A stretch of DNA of 64,000 bases. Origin: Shimia sagamensis. Lineage in GTDB: Bacteria; Pseudomonadota; Alphaproteobacteria; Rhodobacterales; Rhodobacteraceae. The DNA lies in assembly GCF_900182745.1 (NCBI RefSeq), contig NZ_FXTY01000003.1, positions 248,001 to 312,000 on the forward strand, in the 5' to 3' direction. The number at the start of each line of letters is the position of its first letter. The stretch's first letter is position 1. A program made the translations under genes and the position numbers. Below, piece after piece: positions 27,373-36,934 of this stretch. The notes beneath the pieces were generated by a model. It was not told the DNA's origin, made no database searches, and worked only from the letters and a program-made list of their open reading frames with translations.

Positions 27373-27549
27373 ATGGAACGTAAAACGACCCCAGTAAATA
27401 AAGCCAAAAAATCTGCCAACAGCCGTGACGATCGGCTAAAGGCAGCGTTAAAAGCGAATATGGGTCGCCGCAAAGCGCAGGCCAAAGCGCGTGCGCAAAG
27501 CGATGCGTCCGACTCAAATGAGGCAGTGAAGAGTGAAGGGCAGGATTAA
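27373..27549 (+). CDS. Small basic protein upstream of murA
   Basis: This 58-codon reading frame gives MERKTTPVNKAKKSANSRDD..., rich in Lys, Arg and Ala with an acidic C-terminal tail. Its stop codon is directly followed by the murA ATG, so the two are translationally adjacent. It has no recognisable motif. The basic, low-hydrophobic composition suggests a nucleic-acid or ribosome-associated role, which is conjecture. The coding assignment rests on the exact abutment with murA, an uninterrupted frame and unbiased local codon use. Confidence 0.75.
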   Translation: MERKTTPVNKAKKSANSRDDRLKAALKANMGRRKAQAKARAQSDASDSNEAVKSEGQD

Positions 27550-28818
27550 ATGGATTCGATAGTTGTACGCGGCAACGGGCCGCTAAAGGGGCAAATCCCA
27601 ATTGCGGGGGCCAAAAACGCCTGTCTGACGCTGATGCCGGCCACGTTGCTGAGCGAAGAACCGCTGACGCTGACCAACGCGCCACGGCTGAGTGACATCA
27701 AGACCATGAGCGAGTTGCTTGGCTCATTGGGTGCGGAAGTGACCAGCTTGCAGGATGGCAAGGTGTTGGCCATGTCGAGCCATGACATCAACAACCACAT
27801 CGCTGACTATGACATCGTACGCAAGATGCGCGCCTCCAACCTTGTGCTTGGCCCGATGCTGGCGCGTCTGGGCCATGCGGTTGTGTCGCTGCCCGGCGGG
27901 TGTGCCATTGGCGCCCGTCCGATGGATTTGCACATCTTTGGTCTGGAGAAGCTGGGCGCAGAGATTGAGCTGAAAGATGGATACCTGCATGCCAAGGCGC
28001 CAAACGGCCTCAAAGGTGCGGTGATCGAACTGGCCTTTGCCTCTGTTGGGGCAACCGAAAATATCCTGATGGCGGCCACGCTGGCCAAGGGCACAACAGT
28101 GATCAAAAACGCCGCGCGGGAGCCGGAGATTGTTGATCTGGCGACCTGCCTGCGCGCGATGGGCGCACAAATTGAGGGTGACGGCACCTCTGACATCACC
28201 ATTCAGGGTGTCGATCGTCTGCATGGTGCAACGCACCCTGTTGTGACCGATCGGATTGAGCTGGGCACCTTTATGTTGGCGCCAGCGTTCTGTGGCGGCG
28301 AAGTGGAATTGCTGGGCGGACGTCTGGATCTGGTGGAGAGCTTTGTCGCCAAGCTGCACGAAGCGGGGATCGACGTGGAAGAGACCGATAAAGGTCTCAA
28401 GGTGGCCCGCAAGAACGGCCGCGTGAAGGCTGTGGATGTGACCACCGAGCCGTTCCCGGGTTTCCCGACCGATCTGCAGGCGCAGTTCATGGCGATGATG
28501 TGTACGGCCGCAGGTACGTCGGTGCTGGAAGAGAAGATTTTTGAGAACCGCTTTATGCACGCCCCTGAACTTATTCGTATGGGCGCCAATATTGAGGTGC
28601 ACGGCGGCACCGCAACAGTGCATGGTGTGGAGAAGCTCAAAGGCGCGCGCGTTATGGCGACTGATTTGCGCGCCTCTGTTTCGTTGATCCTGGCTGGGTT
28701 GGCGGCGGAAGGCGAAACCATTGTCAGCCGGGTGTATCATCTGGATCGCGGGTATGAGCGCATTGAAGAGAAGCTGGGCGGCGTTGGTGCCCATATTGAA
28801 AGGGTACAGGAACAGTGA
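27550..28818 (+). CDS. murA: UDP-N-acetylglucosamine 1-carboxyvinyltransferase
   Basis: The 422-residue enzyme catalyses the first committed step of peptidoglycan synthesis, transferring enolpyruvate from PEP to UDP-GlcNAc in the cytoplasm. The catalytic loop [15 protein letters not shown] has the active-site cysteine at residue 118, so fosfomycin sensitivity at this residue is expected. The N-terminal [15 protein letters not shown] and C-terminal [23 protein letters not shown] match the family end to end. It follows the small basic ORF without a gap, and its stop overlaps the DUF2948 start as GTGA. Confidence 0.97.
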   Translation: MDSIVVRGNGPLKGQIPIAGAKNACLTLMPATLLSEEPLTLTNAPRLSDIKTMSELLGSLGAEVTSLQDGKVLAMSSHDINNHIADYDIVRKMRASNLVLGPMLARLGHAVVSLPGGCAIGARPMDLHIFGLEKLGAEIELKDGYLHAKAPNGLKGAVIELAFASVGATENILMAATLAKGTTVIKNAAREPEIVDLATCLRAMGAQIEGDGTSDITIQGVDRLHGATHPVVTDRIELGTFMLAPAFCGGEVELLGGRLDLVESFVAKLHEAGIDVEETDKGLKVARKNGRVKAVDVTTEPFPGFPTDLQAQFMAMMCTAAGTSVLEEKIFENRFMHAPELIRMGANIEVHGGTATVHGVEKLKGARVMATDLRASVSLILAGLAAEGETIVSRVYHLDRGYERIEEKLGGVGAHIERVQEQ

Positions 28819-29297
28819 CGCAGCAGGATGCACGGTTTGAAGATGGCGGCGATCACCCGCTCAATCTCGGCGCGTTGGATGCGGAGGATCCGCAAGTCCT
28901 CTCCACGCTGGCGCAGGATGCCGTTTTTCCGGCGTCCGAGATGCAGTGGCTGGCCAAAGAGCGCCGCTTTGCCGTGTTGCTGAATCGGTTCCGCTGGGAA
29001 GACCAAACAGCAGCAAATCGCCGCAAACGTTCGGTGGAGCGGGTGCAGAGCCTGATGGTGGTGGACAATGTTGTGCGCGTCGCATCCCAGGGTGTGGAGC
29101 GCGGTGATGCGGACACCATCCTGTCGGTTTTGTCTGTGACATTTGAGCCGGGCGAAGACGCCGACGGCGCGGTGATTCTAACTTTGGCAGGCGACGGGGC
29201 GATCCGGTTGCAAGTGGAAGCGCTTGAAGTGTCCCTAAAAGACGTGACGCGGCCTTATATTGCACCTTCCAGATCCACGCCAAACCATCCAGAATGA
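28815..29297 (+). CDS. DUF2948 family protein
   Basis: The 160-residue protein matches DUF2948, which has no known function: [29 protein letters not shown] at residues 15-43, then [18 protein letters not shown] and the C-terminal [20 protein letters not shown]. Translation starts at GTG 28815, overlapping the murA stop by GTGA. The next gene again overlaps by ATGA. The family usually lies between murA and hisD in alphaproteobacteria, as here. Confidence 0.88.
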   Translation: MTQQDARFEDGGDHPLNLGALDAEDPQVLSTLAQDAVFPASEMQWLAKERRFAVLLNRFRWEDQTAANRRKRSVERVQSLMVVDNVVRVASQGVERGDADTILSVLSVTFEPGEDADGAVILTLAGDGAIRLQVEALEVSLKDVTRPYIAPSRSTPNHPE

Positions 29298-29785
29298 TCC
29301 GCGCTCTTACGGCCGGTAATTTGAATGCCTACCGCAGTCTTTGGCTGCACGGGCTGAGCGCCGATCCATCAGCGTTTCTGCTGACCGCGGCTGAAGCGGT
29401 GGCCACAGCTGACAGCGCTCTGGTGGCCAAGCTTTCTGCGGGTGAGGTGATTGGTGCGTTTGATAGCGAGGCGCTTGTAGGCTTTGTGGCGCTGCGGCGG
29501 GGTGGGCCCGAACGTATGCGACATATGGCAGATGTTGGCCCTTTATATGTGCATCCGTCTGCGCGGCGGCGCGGATTGGCGCGGGCGTTGTTAGATGCCG
29601 CTGTGGACGCGGCCTTGCAAATGGGCGTGTTGCAACTGGAGCTCTGCGTCGACAGCCAGAACCTTGGCGCGCAGGTGCTTTATCAGGCCTGTGGCTTTGA
29701 GCAGATTGGTCTGCGACCTCGCTCAGTGATTGTGGATGGCGTGGCGCGCAATGATCTGTTGATGCTGAGACAGCTTGACGCTTGA
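29294..29785 (+). CDS. GNAT family N-acetyltransferase
   Basis: The 163-residue protein has the GNAT acetyl-CoA site: VGPLYVHPSARRRGLARALLDA at about residues 79-100 with the R/Q-x-x-G-x-G/A signature, then QLELCVDSQNLGAQVLYQACGF, the usual C-terminal strand. It starts at ATG 29294 inside the DUF2948 stop (ATGA). Its substrate is unknown. It sits between DUF2948 and hisD, which are often direct neighbours in related genomes, so it may be an insertion in the block. Confidence 0.9.
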   Translation: MIRALTAGNLNAYRSLWLHGLSADPSAFLLTAAEAVATADSALVAKLSAGEVIGAFDSEALVGFVALRRGGPERMRHMADVGPLYVHPSARRRGLARALLDAAVDAALQMGVLQLELCVDSQNLGAQVLYQACGFEQIGLRPRSVIVDGVARNDLLMLRQLDA

Positions 29786-29835
29786 GCCTCCAAGGGGCGC
29801 GGTCTAAGAAGGCGTGACCTTTACGGAGAGACCAA

Positions 29836-31137
29836 ATGCCCGTTTTTCTTGATGCGCAAGCTGCTGATTTTGAAGCCGCCTTCACCACCCTTTTGGGGGC
29901 GAAACGTGAAGACAGCCCGGATGTCGACGCCATTGTGGCAGACATCATCGCAGACGTGCGCCATCGCGGGGACGCGGCGGTTATTGAGCTGACGGCGAAG
30001 TTTGATCGTCTGGAGCTGACACCGGAGACGCTGCGGTTTTCTGAGGACGAGATCGAAGCCTACTGTGCACAAGTGAGTGACGCCGATCGCGCCGCATTGG
30101 AGTTGGCGGCGGAGCGGGTGACAGCCTACCATGCACGTCAAATGCCAAGTGACGAGAGCTGGACCGATGAAAGTGGCGCCACACTTGGGTGGCGTTGGAC
30201 ACCGGTGTCCGCTGCAGGGCTTTATGTGCCTGGTGGTTTGGCGAGCTACCCGTCGTCCGTGCTGATGAACGCGATCCCGGCCAAAGTTGCCGGTGTGGAA
30301 CGGTTGGCGATTGTGGTTCCAACACCGGATGGCGTGGCCAATCCGCTGGTCTTGCTGGCGGCACGGTTAGCCGGGGTGGACGAAGTTTATCGCATTGGGG
30401 GCGCGCAGGCCGTGGCCGCGCTGGCGTATGGCACCGACACAATTGCACCGGTGGATAAGATCACCGGGCCGGGCAACGCCTTTGTGGCAGCAGCCAAACG
30501 GCGCGTGTTTGGCAAGGTGGGTATTGATATGATTGCCGGACCAAGTGAAATTCTGGTGATCGCGGACAAAGATAATAACGCGGATTGGATTGCGCTCGAC
30601 CTGCTAAGTCAGGCGGAGCACGACGAAAGTGCGCAGTCACTGTTGATCACCGACGATGCCGACTTTGGTCAGGCGGTTGCTGCGGCCGTTGATAAACGTT
30701 TGGAAACGCTGGAGCGGCGTGAGATTGCCGGGGCCAGTTGGCGTGACTTTGGTGCGGTGATCACCGTAGCGGATTTGGATGAGGCGGCGGCTCTGTCGAA
30801 CCGGATTGCGCCGGAGCACCTGGAGCTCTGCGTGGCGGACCCAGATGCGCTGTGTGAAAAAATCACCCACGCGGGTGCGATTTTTCTGGGTCAATTCACG
30901 CCGGAGGCGATAGGCGATTATGTTGGCGGGCCGAACCACGTGCTGCCCACCGCCCGCTCTGCGCGGTTCAGCTCCGGCCTGTCGGTGATGGATTTTATAA
31001 AACGCACCACCCTGTCGAAGATGACACCGGAGGCCTTGAAGGCGATTGGTCCGGCGGCAGAGGCGCTGGCAATTTCTGAGAGCCTTGAGGCGCATGGTCT
31101 AAGTGTGCGTGCGCGTTTGGATGCATTGAACAAGTAA
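29836..31137 (+). CDS. hisD: Histidinol dehydrogenase
   Basis: The 433-residue protein oxidises L-histidinol to histidine in two NAD-dependent steps, the last stage of histidine synthesis. The motifs are SQAEHDES (zinc ligands Gln and His), GPGNAFVAAAKRRVFGKVGI, IAPEHLEL (catalytic Glu-His) and GGPNHVLPTARSARF. It is the canonical HisD; a second histidinol-dehydrogenase-family gene at 60885 differs in the zinc-site sequence. Its neighbours on both sides are the murA-block genes, not other his genes. Confidence 0.96.
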   Translation: MPVFLDAQAADFEAAFTTLLGAKREDSPDVDAIVADIIADVRHRGDAAVIELTAKFDRLELTPETLRFSEDEIEAYCAQVSDADRAALELAAERVTAYHARQMPSDESWTDESGATLGWRWTPVSAAGLYVPGGLASYPSSVLMNAIPAKVAGVERLAIVVPTPDGVANPLVLLAARLAGVDEVYRIGGAQAVAALAYGTDTIAPVDKITGPGNAFVAAAKRRVFGKVGIDMIAGPSEILVIADKDNNADWIALDLLSQAEHDESAQSLLITDDADFGQAVAAAVDKRLETLERREIAGASWRDFGAVITVADLDEAAALSNRIAPEHLELCVADPDALCEKITHAGAIFLGQFTPEAIGDYVGGPNHVLPTARSARFSSGLSVMDFIKRTTLSKMTPEALKAIGPAAEALAISESLEAHGLSVRARLDALNK

Positions 31138-31154
31138 GAGGGGGCGTTGCCCCG

Positions 31155-31189
31155 TCACAGCCATCTGTGATCCCCCAGGATATTGGGGG
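31155..31189. terminator. Tandem hairpins between convergent hisD and SDR genes
   Basis: TCACAG/CTGTGA (31155-31170) is followed immediately by CCCCCA/TGGGGG (31172-31189). There is no T-run on either side, so this may be a weak bidirectional terminator or an RNA-stabilising element. Confidence 0.5.
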
Positions 31190-31208
31190 AATATGAATGT
31201 GATTAGCC

Positions 31209-31979
31209 TCAATAATGGCTGGTGTAGCCGCCATCCACGGCCCAGACCTGTCCCGTCACATAGCTGGCAGCGGCGCTGGCGAGGAAGAGGATGGTGGGGG
31301 CAAGCTCTTCGGGATTGCCCCAGCGTTTGAGAGCGGTGGCGTTTTGTAGTTTCTCCAAAAGAGCAGGGTCTTCGGCCGCCGCCGCGTTGGGCTCAGTTTT
31401 GAAGAAGCCTGGTGCCACAGCGTTCACGTTTATGCCATCTGTCCCAAGTTCGGCAGCCAAAGCTTTGGTCATTCCGTTTATGCCCGCTTTGGCCGATGTA
31501 TACGCCGCGTCGCCGGATTGCGCGATGAGGCCCGCTATGGATGAGATGTTCACGATGCGCCCATACCCGTTGGCGCGCATTTGGTCCGCGGCGCGTTGGG
31601 ACAGGCGAAAAGGCGAGATCAGGTCGACGTTCAGCAGGGATTGTAAGTCGTTGCGAGTGAACTTTGGTAGAGTCCGACGGTCGCGTTGCCCAACATTGTT
31701 CACCAGGATGGAGAGCCCTCCGGCGGTGGCCAGTGTTTGAAATGCCAGTTCAGCGGCAGTTTCATCCGCAACATCAAAGGGCAGGGATGTGGCTTTTAGA
31801 CCTGCCTTGCGCAACTTGGCCGCAACTTGGTCGCAACGTGTTTCGCTGCGTCCGTTGATCCAGACGTGTGCGCCGGCTTGTGCGAGCAGTTCAGCGGCGG
31901 CCTTGCCGAGCCCATCGGTGCTGCCGGTGATCAAGGCGTTTTGATTATTGAGATCAAAGGCGGGCAGGGGCGACGGCAT
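31209..31979 (-). CDS. Short-chain dehydrogenase/reductase
   Basis: The 256-residue classical SDR has the cofactor motif ITGSTDGLGKA, NNVG, the catalytic Ser (VNISSIAGL), Tyr-x-x-x-Lys (YTSAKAG) and the C-terminal WAVDGGYTS. The sequence is close to the gluconate 5-dehydrogenase type, but the substrate is not decided. The ATG at 31979 is preceded by AAAGGACAC; an in-frame ATG at 32006 lacks family sequence. It lies on the opposite strand between hisD and UPF0262, interrupting an otherwise plus-strand block. Confidence 0.9.
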   Translation of the reverse strand: MPSPLPAFDLNNQNALITGSTDGLGKAAAELLAQAGAHVWINGRSETRCDQVAAKLRKAGLKATSLPFDVADETAAELAFQTLATAGGLSILVNNVGQRDRRTLPKFTRNDLQSLLNVDLISPFRLSQRAADQMRANGYGRIVNISSIAGLIAQSGDAAYTSAKAGINGMTKALAAELGTDGINVNAVAPGFFKTEPNAAAAEDPALLEKLQNATALKRWGNPEELAPTILFLASAAASYVTGQVWAVDGGYTSHY

Positions 31980-32123
31980 GGCGTGTCCTTTCAGTGGGTT
32001 GGGCATGGATTGCGCAGGGCACGCTGTCTGTCAATGCGCCGTAAGTGCGACCGTGGCAACCGATGGACAAAGCGGGGGGTGGTGCGCTACTCATGCTGCA
32101 TCGCAAAAACGCAAGAGACTGAC

Positions 32124-32603
32124 ATGTCCCGGATCAGCCACATCCAAATTGACGACCGCAACCTGCCGCCTCCCACGCCGGAGATTGATCAGGAGCGCAA
32201 GGTGGCGATTTTTGATCTGTTGGAGGAGAATAGTTTCTCACTACCCAAGCGCGATGATCGTGTGGTCCCGGACGGGCCATTTTCCGTCGATCTGTCGATC
32301 CGCGAAAAACGGTTGGTGTTTGATGTGACCAGCGAAGGGGGCGACAAGGCGGCGGAGTTTCATTTGAGCCTGTCGCCGTTCCGCCAGGTGGTGAAAGACT
32401 ATTGGGCCATTTGTGAGAGCTATTTCGATGCTGTGAAAAACCTGCCGCCAAGTCAGATTGAGACTATCGATATGGCGCGACGCGGCATTCACAACGAAGG
32501 GGCGCGGGTGTTGCAGGAACGGCTGGAAGGTAAGGCTGAAATTGACACAGATACGGCGCGCCGTTTGTTTACCTTGATCTGCGTTCTGCACTTCGGGGGC
32601 TGA
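32124..32603 (+). CDS. UPF0262 family protein
   Basis: This 159-residue protein belongs to UPF0262, an alphaproteobacterial family of unknown function. Diagnostic segments are ERKVAIFDLLEENSFSLP, GPFSVDLSIREKRLVFDVTS and MARRGIHNEGARVLQERLEG. The start at 32124 was chosen because the family begins MSRI; upstream in-frame codons belong to antisense of the SDR gene. Five bases separate it from the phosphatase gene, so the pair should be co-transcribed. Confidence 0.9.
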   Translation: MSRISHIQIDDRNLPPPTPEIDQERKVAIFDLLEENSFSLPKRDDRVVPDGPFSVDLSIREKRLVFDVTSEGGDKAAEFHLSLSPFRQVVKDYWAICESYFDAVKNLPPSQIETIDMARRGIHNEGARVLQERLEGKAEIDTDTARRLFTLICVLHFGG

Positions 32604-32608
32604 GCTAA

Positions 32609-33082
32609 GTGGCGGATCCCGATCAGAAGCAGGTTTTGCCACAATCGGTGCTGTTCTGTTGTGACCAGAACGCGGTGCGCTCCCCCATGGCGGAGGGCAT
32701 CATGAAGAAGTTCTATGGCCAGGACGTCTATGTGCAATCGGCCGGGATTCGCAGTGATCTGGAAATTGACGGCTTTGCCATTGCGGTGTGTTCCGAGATT
32801 GGCGTGGAGCTGGACCGGCACCGCACCCGCAGCTTTGAAGAGATGGAAAAGCTGGGCGATGAGCTGTCCAGTTTTGACATGGTGGTGGCACTCACGCCGG
32901 CCAGCCGCAGCCAGGCAGAGGAACTGACGCGGTTTGATCATCTTGAGCTGGAGTATTGGCCAGTGACGGATCCCAGCGGGGCGCAAGCCGGAGATGGGCG
33001 TGAGGCGAAGTTGGCTGCATACCGCGTCGCGCGGGATGAGATTGTGACCTATCTGCAAGGCCGCTGGGGTCCCCCGAGTTAA
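32609..33082 (+). CDS. Low-molecular-weight phosphotyrosine phosphatase family protein
   Basis: The 157-residue protein has the phosphate-binding loop CDQNAVRSPMAEG (C-x5-R-S) near its N-terminus and the SAGI segment, the LMW-PTP/arsenate reductase fold. The C-terminal YWPVTDPSGAQ provides the catalytic Asp. Phosphatase activity on tyrosine-phosphorylated proteins is the family function, and arsenate reduction is an alternative. Translation starts at GTG 32609. It is directly downstream of UPF0262, the standard order. Confidence 0.88.
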   Translation: MADPDQKQVLPQSVLFCCDQNAVRSPMAEGIMKKFYGQDVYVQSAGIRSDLEIDGFAIAVCSEIGVELDRHRTRSFEEMEKLGDELSSFDMVVALTPASRSQAEELTRFDHLELEYWPVTDPSGAQAGDGREAKLAAYRVARDEIVTYLQGRWGPPS

Positions 33083-33156
33083 GAATTTGTGTGCCTGCTA
33101 ACTTTTTGTTTGCCATAATTGGCGATGCTTGCGGTGGTTTCAGCAAAGGACTCACC

Positions 33157-34920
33157 ATGCGGCAGAATTCGCCAAACGTTTCGAAGACCCAAGCAATGGA
33201 TCTTGGTGTGATCCAATCGCTTTATGATAAAGGTGAGTTTCGCAAAGTTGTGTTTCGTGCGCAAAAGGCCCTAAAGATACGCCCGGGTCATGTGGGTTTG
33301 CACGCGCTGGCTGGGTTTTCGGCGCAGCAATTGGGCGATGATGGGATCGCCGAGACTCTGCTGTTCAAGGCCGCGCAGCTAGCGCAAGAGGAGGGAAATA
33401 CCTCCCTTGAGTTGCCGTTAGGGCTTGTGCAGGCAGGGCGCCATGCGCTGGCCGTGCCGCTTTTTGTTGCGTGCCTGAAAGAAACACCAGAACACGCAGC
33501 GGCTCTCAATGGTCTTGGTCGGTCCTTGCTTGCACTGGGTGAGGTGGAAAACGCGATTGTTCTGCTTGGCGATGCGCTTAAACATGGTGCCGATCAGCCG
33601 AGATACGCAGCTGATCTTGGCGCCGCGTTTGAAGCCTCGGGCCAGCCGGTTTTGGCGTTGGAGTGTTATGAAATTGCGAGAAAACTGGCCCCCAAGCTGG
33701 GCCGTTTTACGCGTTCTGCGAAGGTGATGTACGGCCTGGGGCAGTTTGGTAAAGCGGTTGAGTGTTTGGAAGAAGGGCTTGCTCTTTGGCCGGATGATCC
33801 TGCGCTGTTGAGCAATTATGCGTCGGTCCTAAATGCGCTCGGGCGCCGCGCCGACGCCTTGACGCAGTGGCAAAAGGTGCTGGAGGCACACCCTTCCTAC
33901 AGCATTGCCTATTCGAACTTTGCCAACAGTCAGAAGCCGTCCTTGATTGAGGGGTTTGAGGATCGGATTGACGCCCAATTGAAGCGCAACTCCGCCAAAA
34001 CCGATGTGCTCAAGTTTCGCTATGCCAAAGTTGCCGTGCTTGAAGAGCGCGGTGACTATGAGGTGGCCTATCGCAATTTGTTGACCGCAAATGCGCTTCG
34101 ATTTGAAGAAGCCGGTTTTGATATCGAGGCAGAGGCGCGTCTGTTTGATCAAATTAAGCAGCAGTTTGAGGATCAGCCCGAGCTTGAGCTTGCTGTCGGA
34201 GAATCCGAGGCCACACCGATCTTTATTCTTGGCATGCCGCGGGCTGGGTCGTCTTTGACGGAAACCATTATTGGCCGGCATTCTGAGGTCGAACAAAAAG
34301 GTGAATTGGATTACCTTGCATTGCTGGTCAATCAGCTGGGGCTGCTCGGCAACCCATTTGACAGCGCGCAAGCCAACTTGTTTCGGCAAACTTATTTGTC
34401 CCGTCTGACCCAAACCGGCGGAGGCGCTTTCATCACCGACAAAATGCCACAAAACTTTCGTCTGATTGGGCATATCGCGACGGCTATGCCCATGGCGCGA
34501 ATCGTGCATGTGCACCGCGATCCCAAAGCCTGTTGCTGGTCCAATTTCCGTCATTTCTTTGCCAGCGACAGCCTTGGCTTTACCAACGATGTTGACTGTC
34601 TGATCCGCTACTATGACATGTATTGTGACATGATGAGGTTCTGGTCTGAGCGGTTTCCTGGGCGGATTATTGATGTCAATTATGAGAACTTAGTTGCGGA
34701 TCCAGGAGCGCAGATTCCCGTTTTAATTCAATCACTTGGCTTGGAGTGGCAGGAAGAATGCCTTGCGCCGCAAGACAGTGCCACAGTGGTGCGCACAGCC
34801 TCTCAGGATCAGGTGCGTCAGAAAATCTACAAGGGCAGCGCCCAAGGTTGGCGCAAGTATGAAGCGCAAGCTGGTAAATGGCTTGACCGCCTCCCATCAC
34901 ATCAGCCAATTGGCGGGTAA
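33157..34920 (+). CDS. TPR-containing sulfotransferase family protein
   Basis: The 587-residue protein has an N-terminal array of about seven tetratricopeptide units (residues 15-290) and a C-terminal sulfotransferase domain. The PAPS phosphosulfate loop is ILGMPRAGSSL at about residues 355-365. The 3'-phosphate site region contains IVHVHRDPKACCWSN. The family transfers sulfate from PAPS to carbohydrates or proteins, and TPR fusions are common in marine alphaproteobacteria. The ATG at 33157 follows AAAGGACTCACC; a GTG at 33091 would add an unlikely N-terminus. It separates the phosphatase and infA genes. The substrate is unknown. Confidence 0.88.
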   Translation: MRQNSPNVSKTQAMDLGVIQSLYDKGEFRKVVFRAQKALKIRPGHVGLHALAGFSAQQLGDDGIAETLLFKAAQLAQEEGNTSLELPLGLVQAGRHALAVPLFVACLKETPEHAAALNGLGRSLLALGEVENAIVLLGDALKHGADQPRYAADLGAAFEASGQPVLALECYEIARKLAPKLGRFTRSAKVMYGLGQFGKAVECLEEGLALWPDDPALLSNYASVLNALGRRADALTQWQKVLEAHPSYSIAYSNFANSQKPSLIEGFEDRIDAQLKRNSAKTDVLKFRYAKVAVLEERGDYEVAYRNLLTANALRFEEAGFDIEAEARLFDQIKQQFEDQPELELAVGESEATPIFILGMPRAGSSLTETIIGRHSEVEQKGELDYLALLVNQLGLLGNPFDSAQANLFRQTYLSRLTQTGGGAFITDKMPQNFRLIGHIATAMPMARIVHVHRDPKACCWSNFRHFFASDSLGFTNDVDCLIRYYDMYCDMMRFWSERFPGRIIDVNYENLVADPGAQIPVLIQSLGLEWQEECLAPQDSATVVRTASQDQVRQKIYKGSAQGWRKYEAQAGKWLDRLPSHQPIGG

Positions 34921-35052
34921 TATGATGGTTTCGCTGGAGTATCTTCGGATAATTCGGCTTCTTTTGGTTTTGGCCCTTGAAAAAAAGGGAAAAAGCCCTC
35001 ATTTAGGCGCACGTCCTGCAACATGCTGCAGGTGCTAATCAAAGGAGAGACC

Positions 35053-35271
35053 ATGGCGAAGGAAGAACTGCTCGAATTTCCCGGTGTTGTGAAGGAACTC
35101 CTGCCCAATGCGACGTTTCGGGTCGAGCTGGAAAACGGCCATGAGATCATCGCACATACGGCAGGCAAGATGCGCAAAAACCGCATCCGTGTTCTGGCTG
35201 GCGACAAGGTTCAAGTCGAGATGACACCTTATGATTTGACCAAAGGTCGGATCAACTACCGCTTCAAATAA
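35053..35271 (+). CDS. infA: Translation initiation factor IF-1
   Basis: The 72-residue S1/OB-fold protein ([20 protein letters not shown] ... GRINYRFK) is the full-length IF-1, which binds the ribosomal A site during initiation. AAAGGAGAG lies just before the ATG. A terminator follows, so it is probably separately controlled. Confidence 0.97.
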   Translation: MAKEELLEFPGVVKELLPNATFRVELENGHEIIAHTAGKMRKNRIRVLAGDKVQVEMTPYDLTKGRINYRFK

Positions 35272-35293
35272 GCGAACTACATCAAGACACTGC

Positions 35294-35317
35294 GCGGCCC
35301 CAAGCGGGCCGCCTTTT
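35294..35317 (+). terminator. Terminator of infA
   Basis: GCGGCCC and GGGCCGC form a perfect 7-bp stem around CAAGC, followed by CTTTT. It begins 23 bases past the infA stop codon. Confidence 0.8.
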
Positions 35318-35336
35318 CGCATTTAAGAGGTCCGGC

Positions 35337-35915
35337 ATGCGGTTGATACTTGGCTCGGGCAGTCCGCGCCGCAAAGAATTGTTGGCGCAGATTGGGGTGG
35401 TGGCAGATGCTGTTTGCCCGCCTGACATCAACGAAGACCCCGATAAGAATGAGTTGCCGCGCCCGTATTGTGTGCGTATCGCGCGTGAGAAAGCACTGGC
35501 GGTTGAGGCTGCGGCCTCTGACGTTGTGCTGTGCGCGGATACAACGGTGGCCTTGGGGCGCCGCATTATGGGCAAGCCGCGTGATTCTGATGAAGCGGCC
35601 GCGTTTCTCAGGGCGCTGTCGGGCCGTCGCCATCGGGTGATCACCGCCGTTGCTCTGCGCAAGGGCGATCAGCTGTTTGAGCGCGATGTGGTCAGCGCGG
35701 TGAAAATGAAACGCCTGTCCACCGAAGAGCTCAACGCCTACCTTGCCACCAATGATTGGCAGGGCAAGGCAGGCGGATATGCTATTCAAGGCCCGGCCGG
35801 GGCTTTCATCCCGTGGATTTCCGGCTCGTTTACCGGCATTGTTGGCCTGCCCGTGGCCGAAACCGCTGGCCTGCTGCAAGCGGCCGGCTACCCGCTTTAC
35901 AAGGAGCGCACATGA
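35337..35915 (+). CDS. maf: Maf family nucleotide pyrophosphatase
   Basis: The 192-residue protein has the Maf signature [12 protein letters not shown] at residues 5-16 and the catalytic segments [11 protein letters not shown] and [15 protein letters not shown]. Maf proteins hydrolyse non-canonical or modified nucleoside triphosphates. The stop overlaps the start of the RNase gene by ATGA. Confidence 0.94.
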   Translation: MRLILGSGSPRRKELLAQIGVVADAVCPPDINEDPDKNELPRPYCVRIAREKALAVEAAASDVVLCADTTVALGRRIMGKPRDSDEAAAFLRALSGRRHRVITAVALRKGDQLFERDVVSAVKMKRLSTEELNAYLATNDWQGKAGGYAIQGPAGAFIPWISGSFTGIVGLPVAETAGLLQAAGYPLYKERT

Positions 35916-36934
35916 ACGGACGTCAGATCATTTTGGACCACATTGAGGGGCGCGAAGCCGCCGCCTTGATGGTGGATGGCCAGCTCGATGACCTGCTGAT
36001 TGACAGCGATATGCCACGCCCCGGTACAATCTACCGCGCGGTGGCGGATCGGCCTGTCAAAGGGCAGGGCGGGATGTTCTTAAAAACCCCGGATGGCATG
36101 GCTTTTTTGCGCCAGGTCAAAGGCCTTGCACCCGGCGATGTGCTGTTGGTGCAGGCGACTGGTCTGGCCGAGCCGGGCAAGGCAATCCCGGTGACGCAGA
36201 AAGTGCTGTTCAAAAGCCGCTATGCCATTGTTACCCCGGGGGCGCCGGGAGTGAATGTGAGCCGCTCCATCCGTGAGGAGGAGCGCCGTGACGCCCTTCT
36301 CGGGGTGGCCCATGGGGTGGTGGAAACACCGGATGCCGGGATCATCCTGCGATCTGCCTGTGCCGAGGCGGATGATGCAGATGTGGCCGAAGACATTGCC
36401 GCCATGCTCGATCTGGCGGAGCAGGTTTTGGCGGACGCCGACGGCCCTGCGGAGAAACTGATCGACGGCGACGGTCCGCATGTCGCAGCTTGGCGGGATT
36501 GGTCTGAGCCTGCTGAGGTGGTGACCGAGGCTGGCAGTTTTAACACCCACGGTGTGCTTGATGCGCTGGAGGCGGCACAAGGCGCGCAGGTGTCCTTGGG
36601 CGGCGGTGCCTATATGTATGTCGAACCCACCCGCGCGCTTGTTGCGGTGGATGTGAACACCGGCAAAGACACCTCGCCTGCGGCAGGCACAAAAACAAAT
36701 TTTGCCGTCGCCAAAGCGCTGCCGCGGGCCTTACGCGTGCGCGGACTAGGCGGGCAAATTGTGCTGGATCTTGCGCCCATGCCCAAGAAAGACCGCCGCG
36801 GCTTTGAGAGCACGCTGCGCGCGGCGTTCAAGCGGGACACGATTGACACCGCTTTGGTGGGCTGGACCCCTTTGGGGCACTTTGAATTGCAACGCAAAAA
36901 CGCCCGTGTGCCTCTTGCGGAGTTGCTAAATTGA
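35912..36934 (+). CDS. Short ribonuclease E/G family protein
   Basis: The 340-residue protein is a compact RNase E/G. The metal-binding aspartate motifs [11 protein letters not shown] (about residues 247-257) and [15 protein letters not shown] are intact, so it should cleave RNA 5' of AU-rich sites. It is shorter than Escherichia coli RNase G and lacks the long C-terminal scaffold of RNase E, as is usual for the copy in this position. The ATG at 35912 overlaps the maf stop; the open frame upstream of it is inside maf and was rejected. It overlaps yacG by TTGA. Confidence 0.9.
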   Translation: MNGRQIILDHIEGREAAALMVDGQLDDLLIDSDMPRPGTIYRAVADRPVKGQGGMFLKTPDGMAFLRQVKGLAPGDVLLVQATGLAEPGKAIPVTQKVLFKSRYAIVTPGAPGVNVSRSIREEERRDALLGVAHGVVETPDAGIILRSACAEADDADVAEDIAAMLDLAEQVLADADGPAEKLIDGDGPHVAAWRDWSEPAEVVTEAGSFNTHGVLDALEAAQGAQVSLGGGAYMYVEPTRALVAVDVNTGKDTSPAAGTKTNFAVAKALPRALRVRGLGGQIVLDLAPMPKKDRRGFESTLRAAFKRDTIDTALVGWTPLGHFELQRKNARVPLAELLN

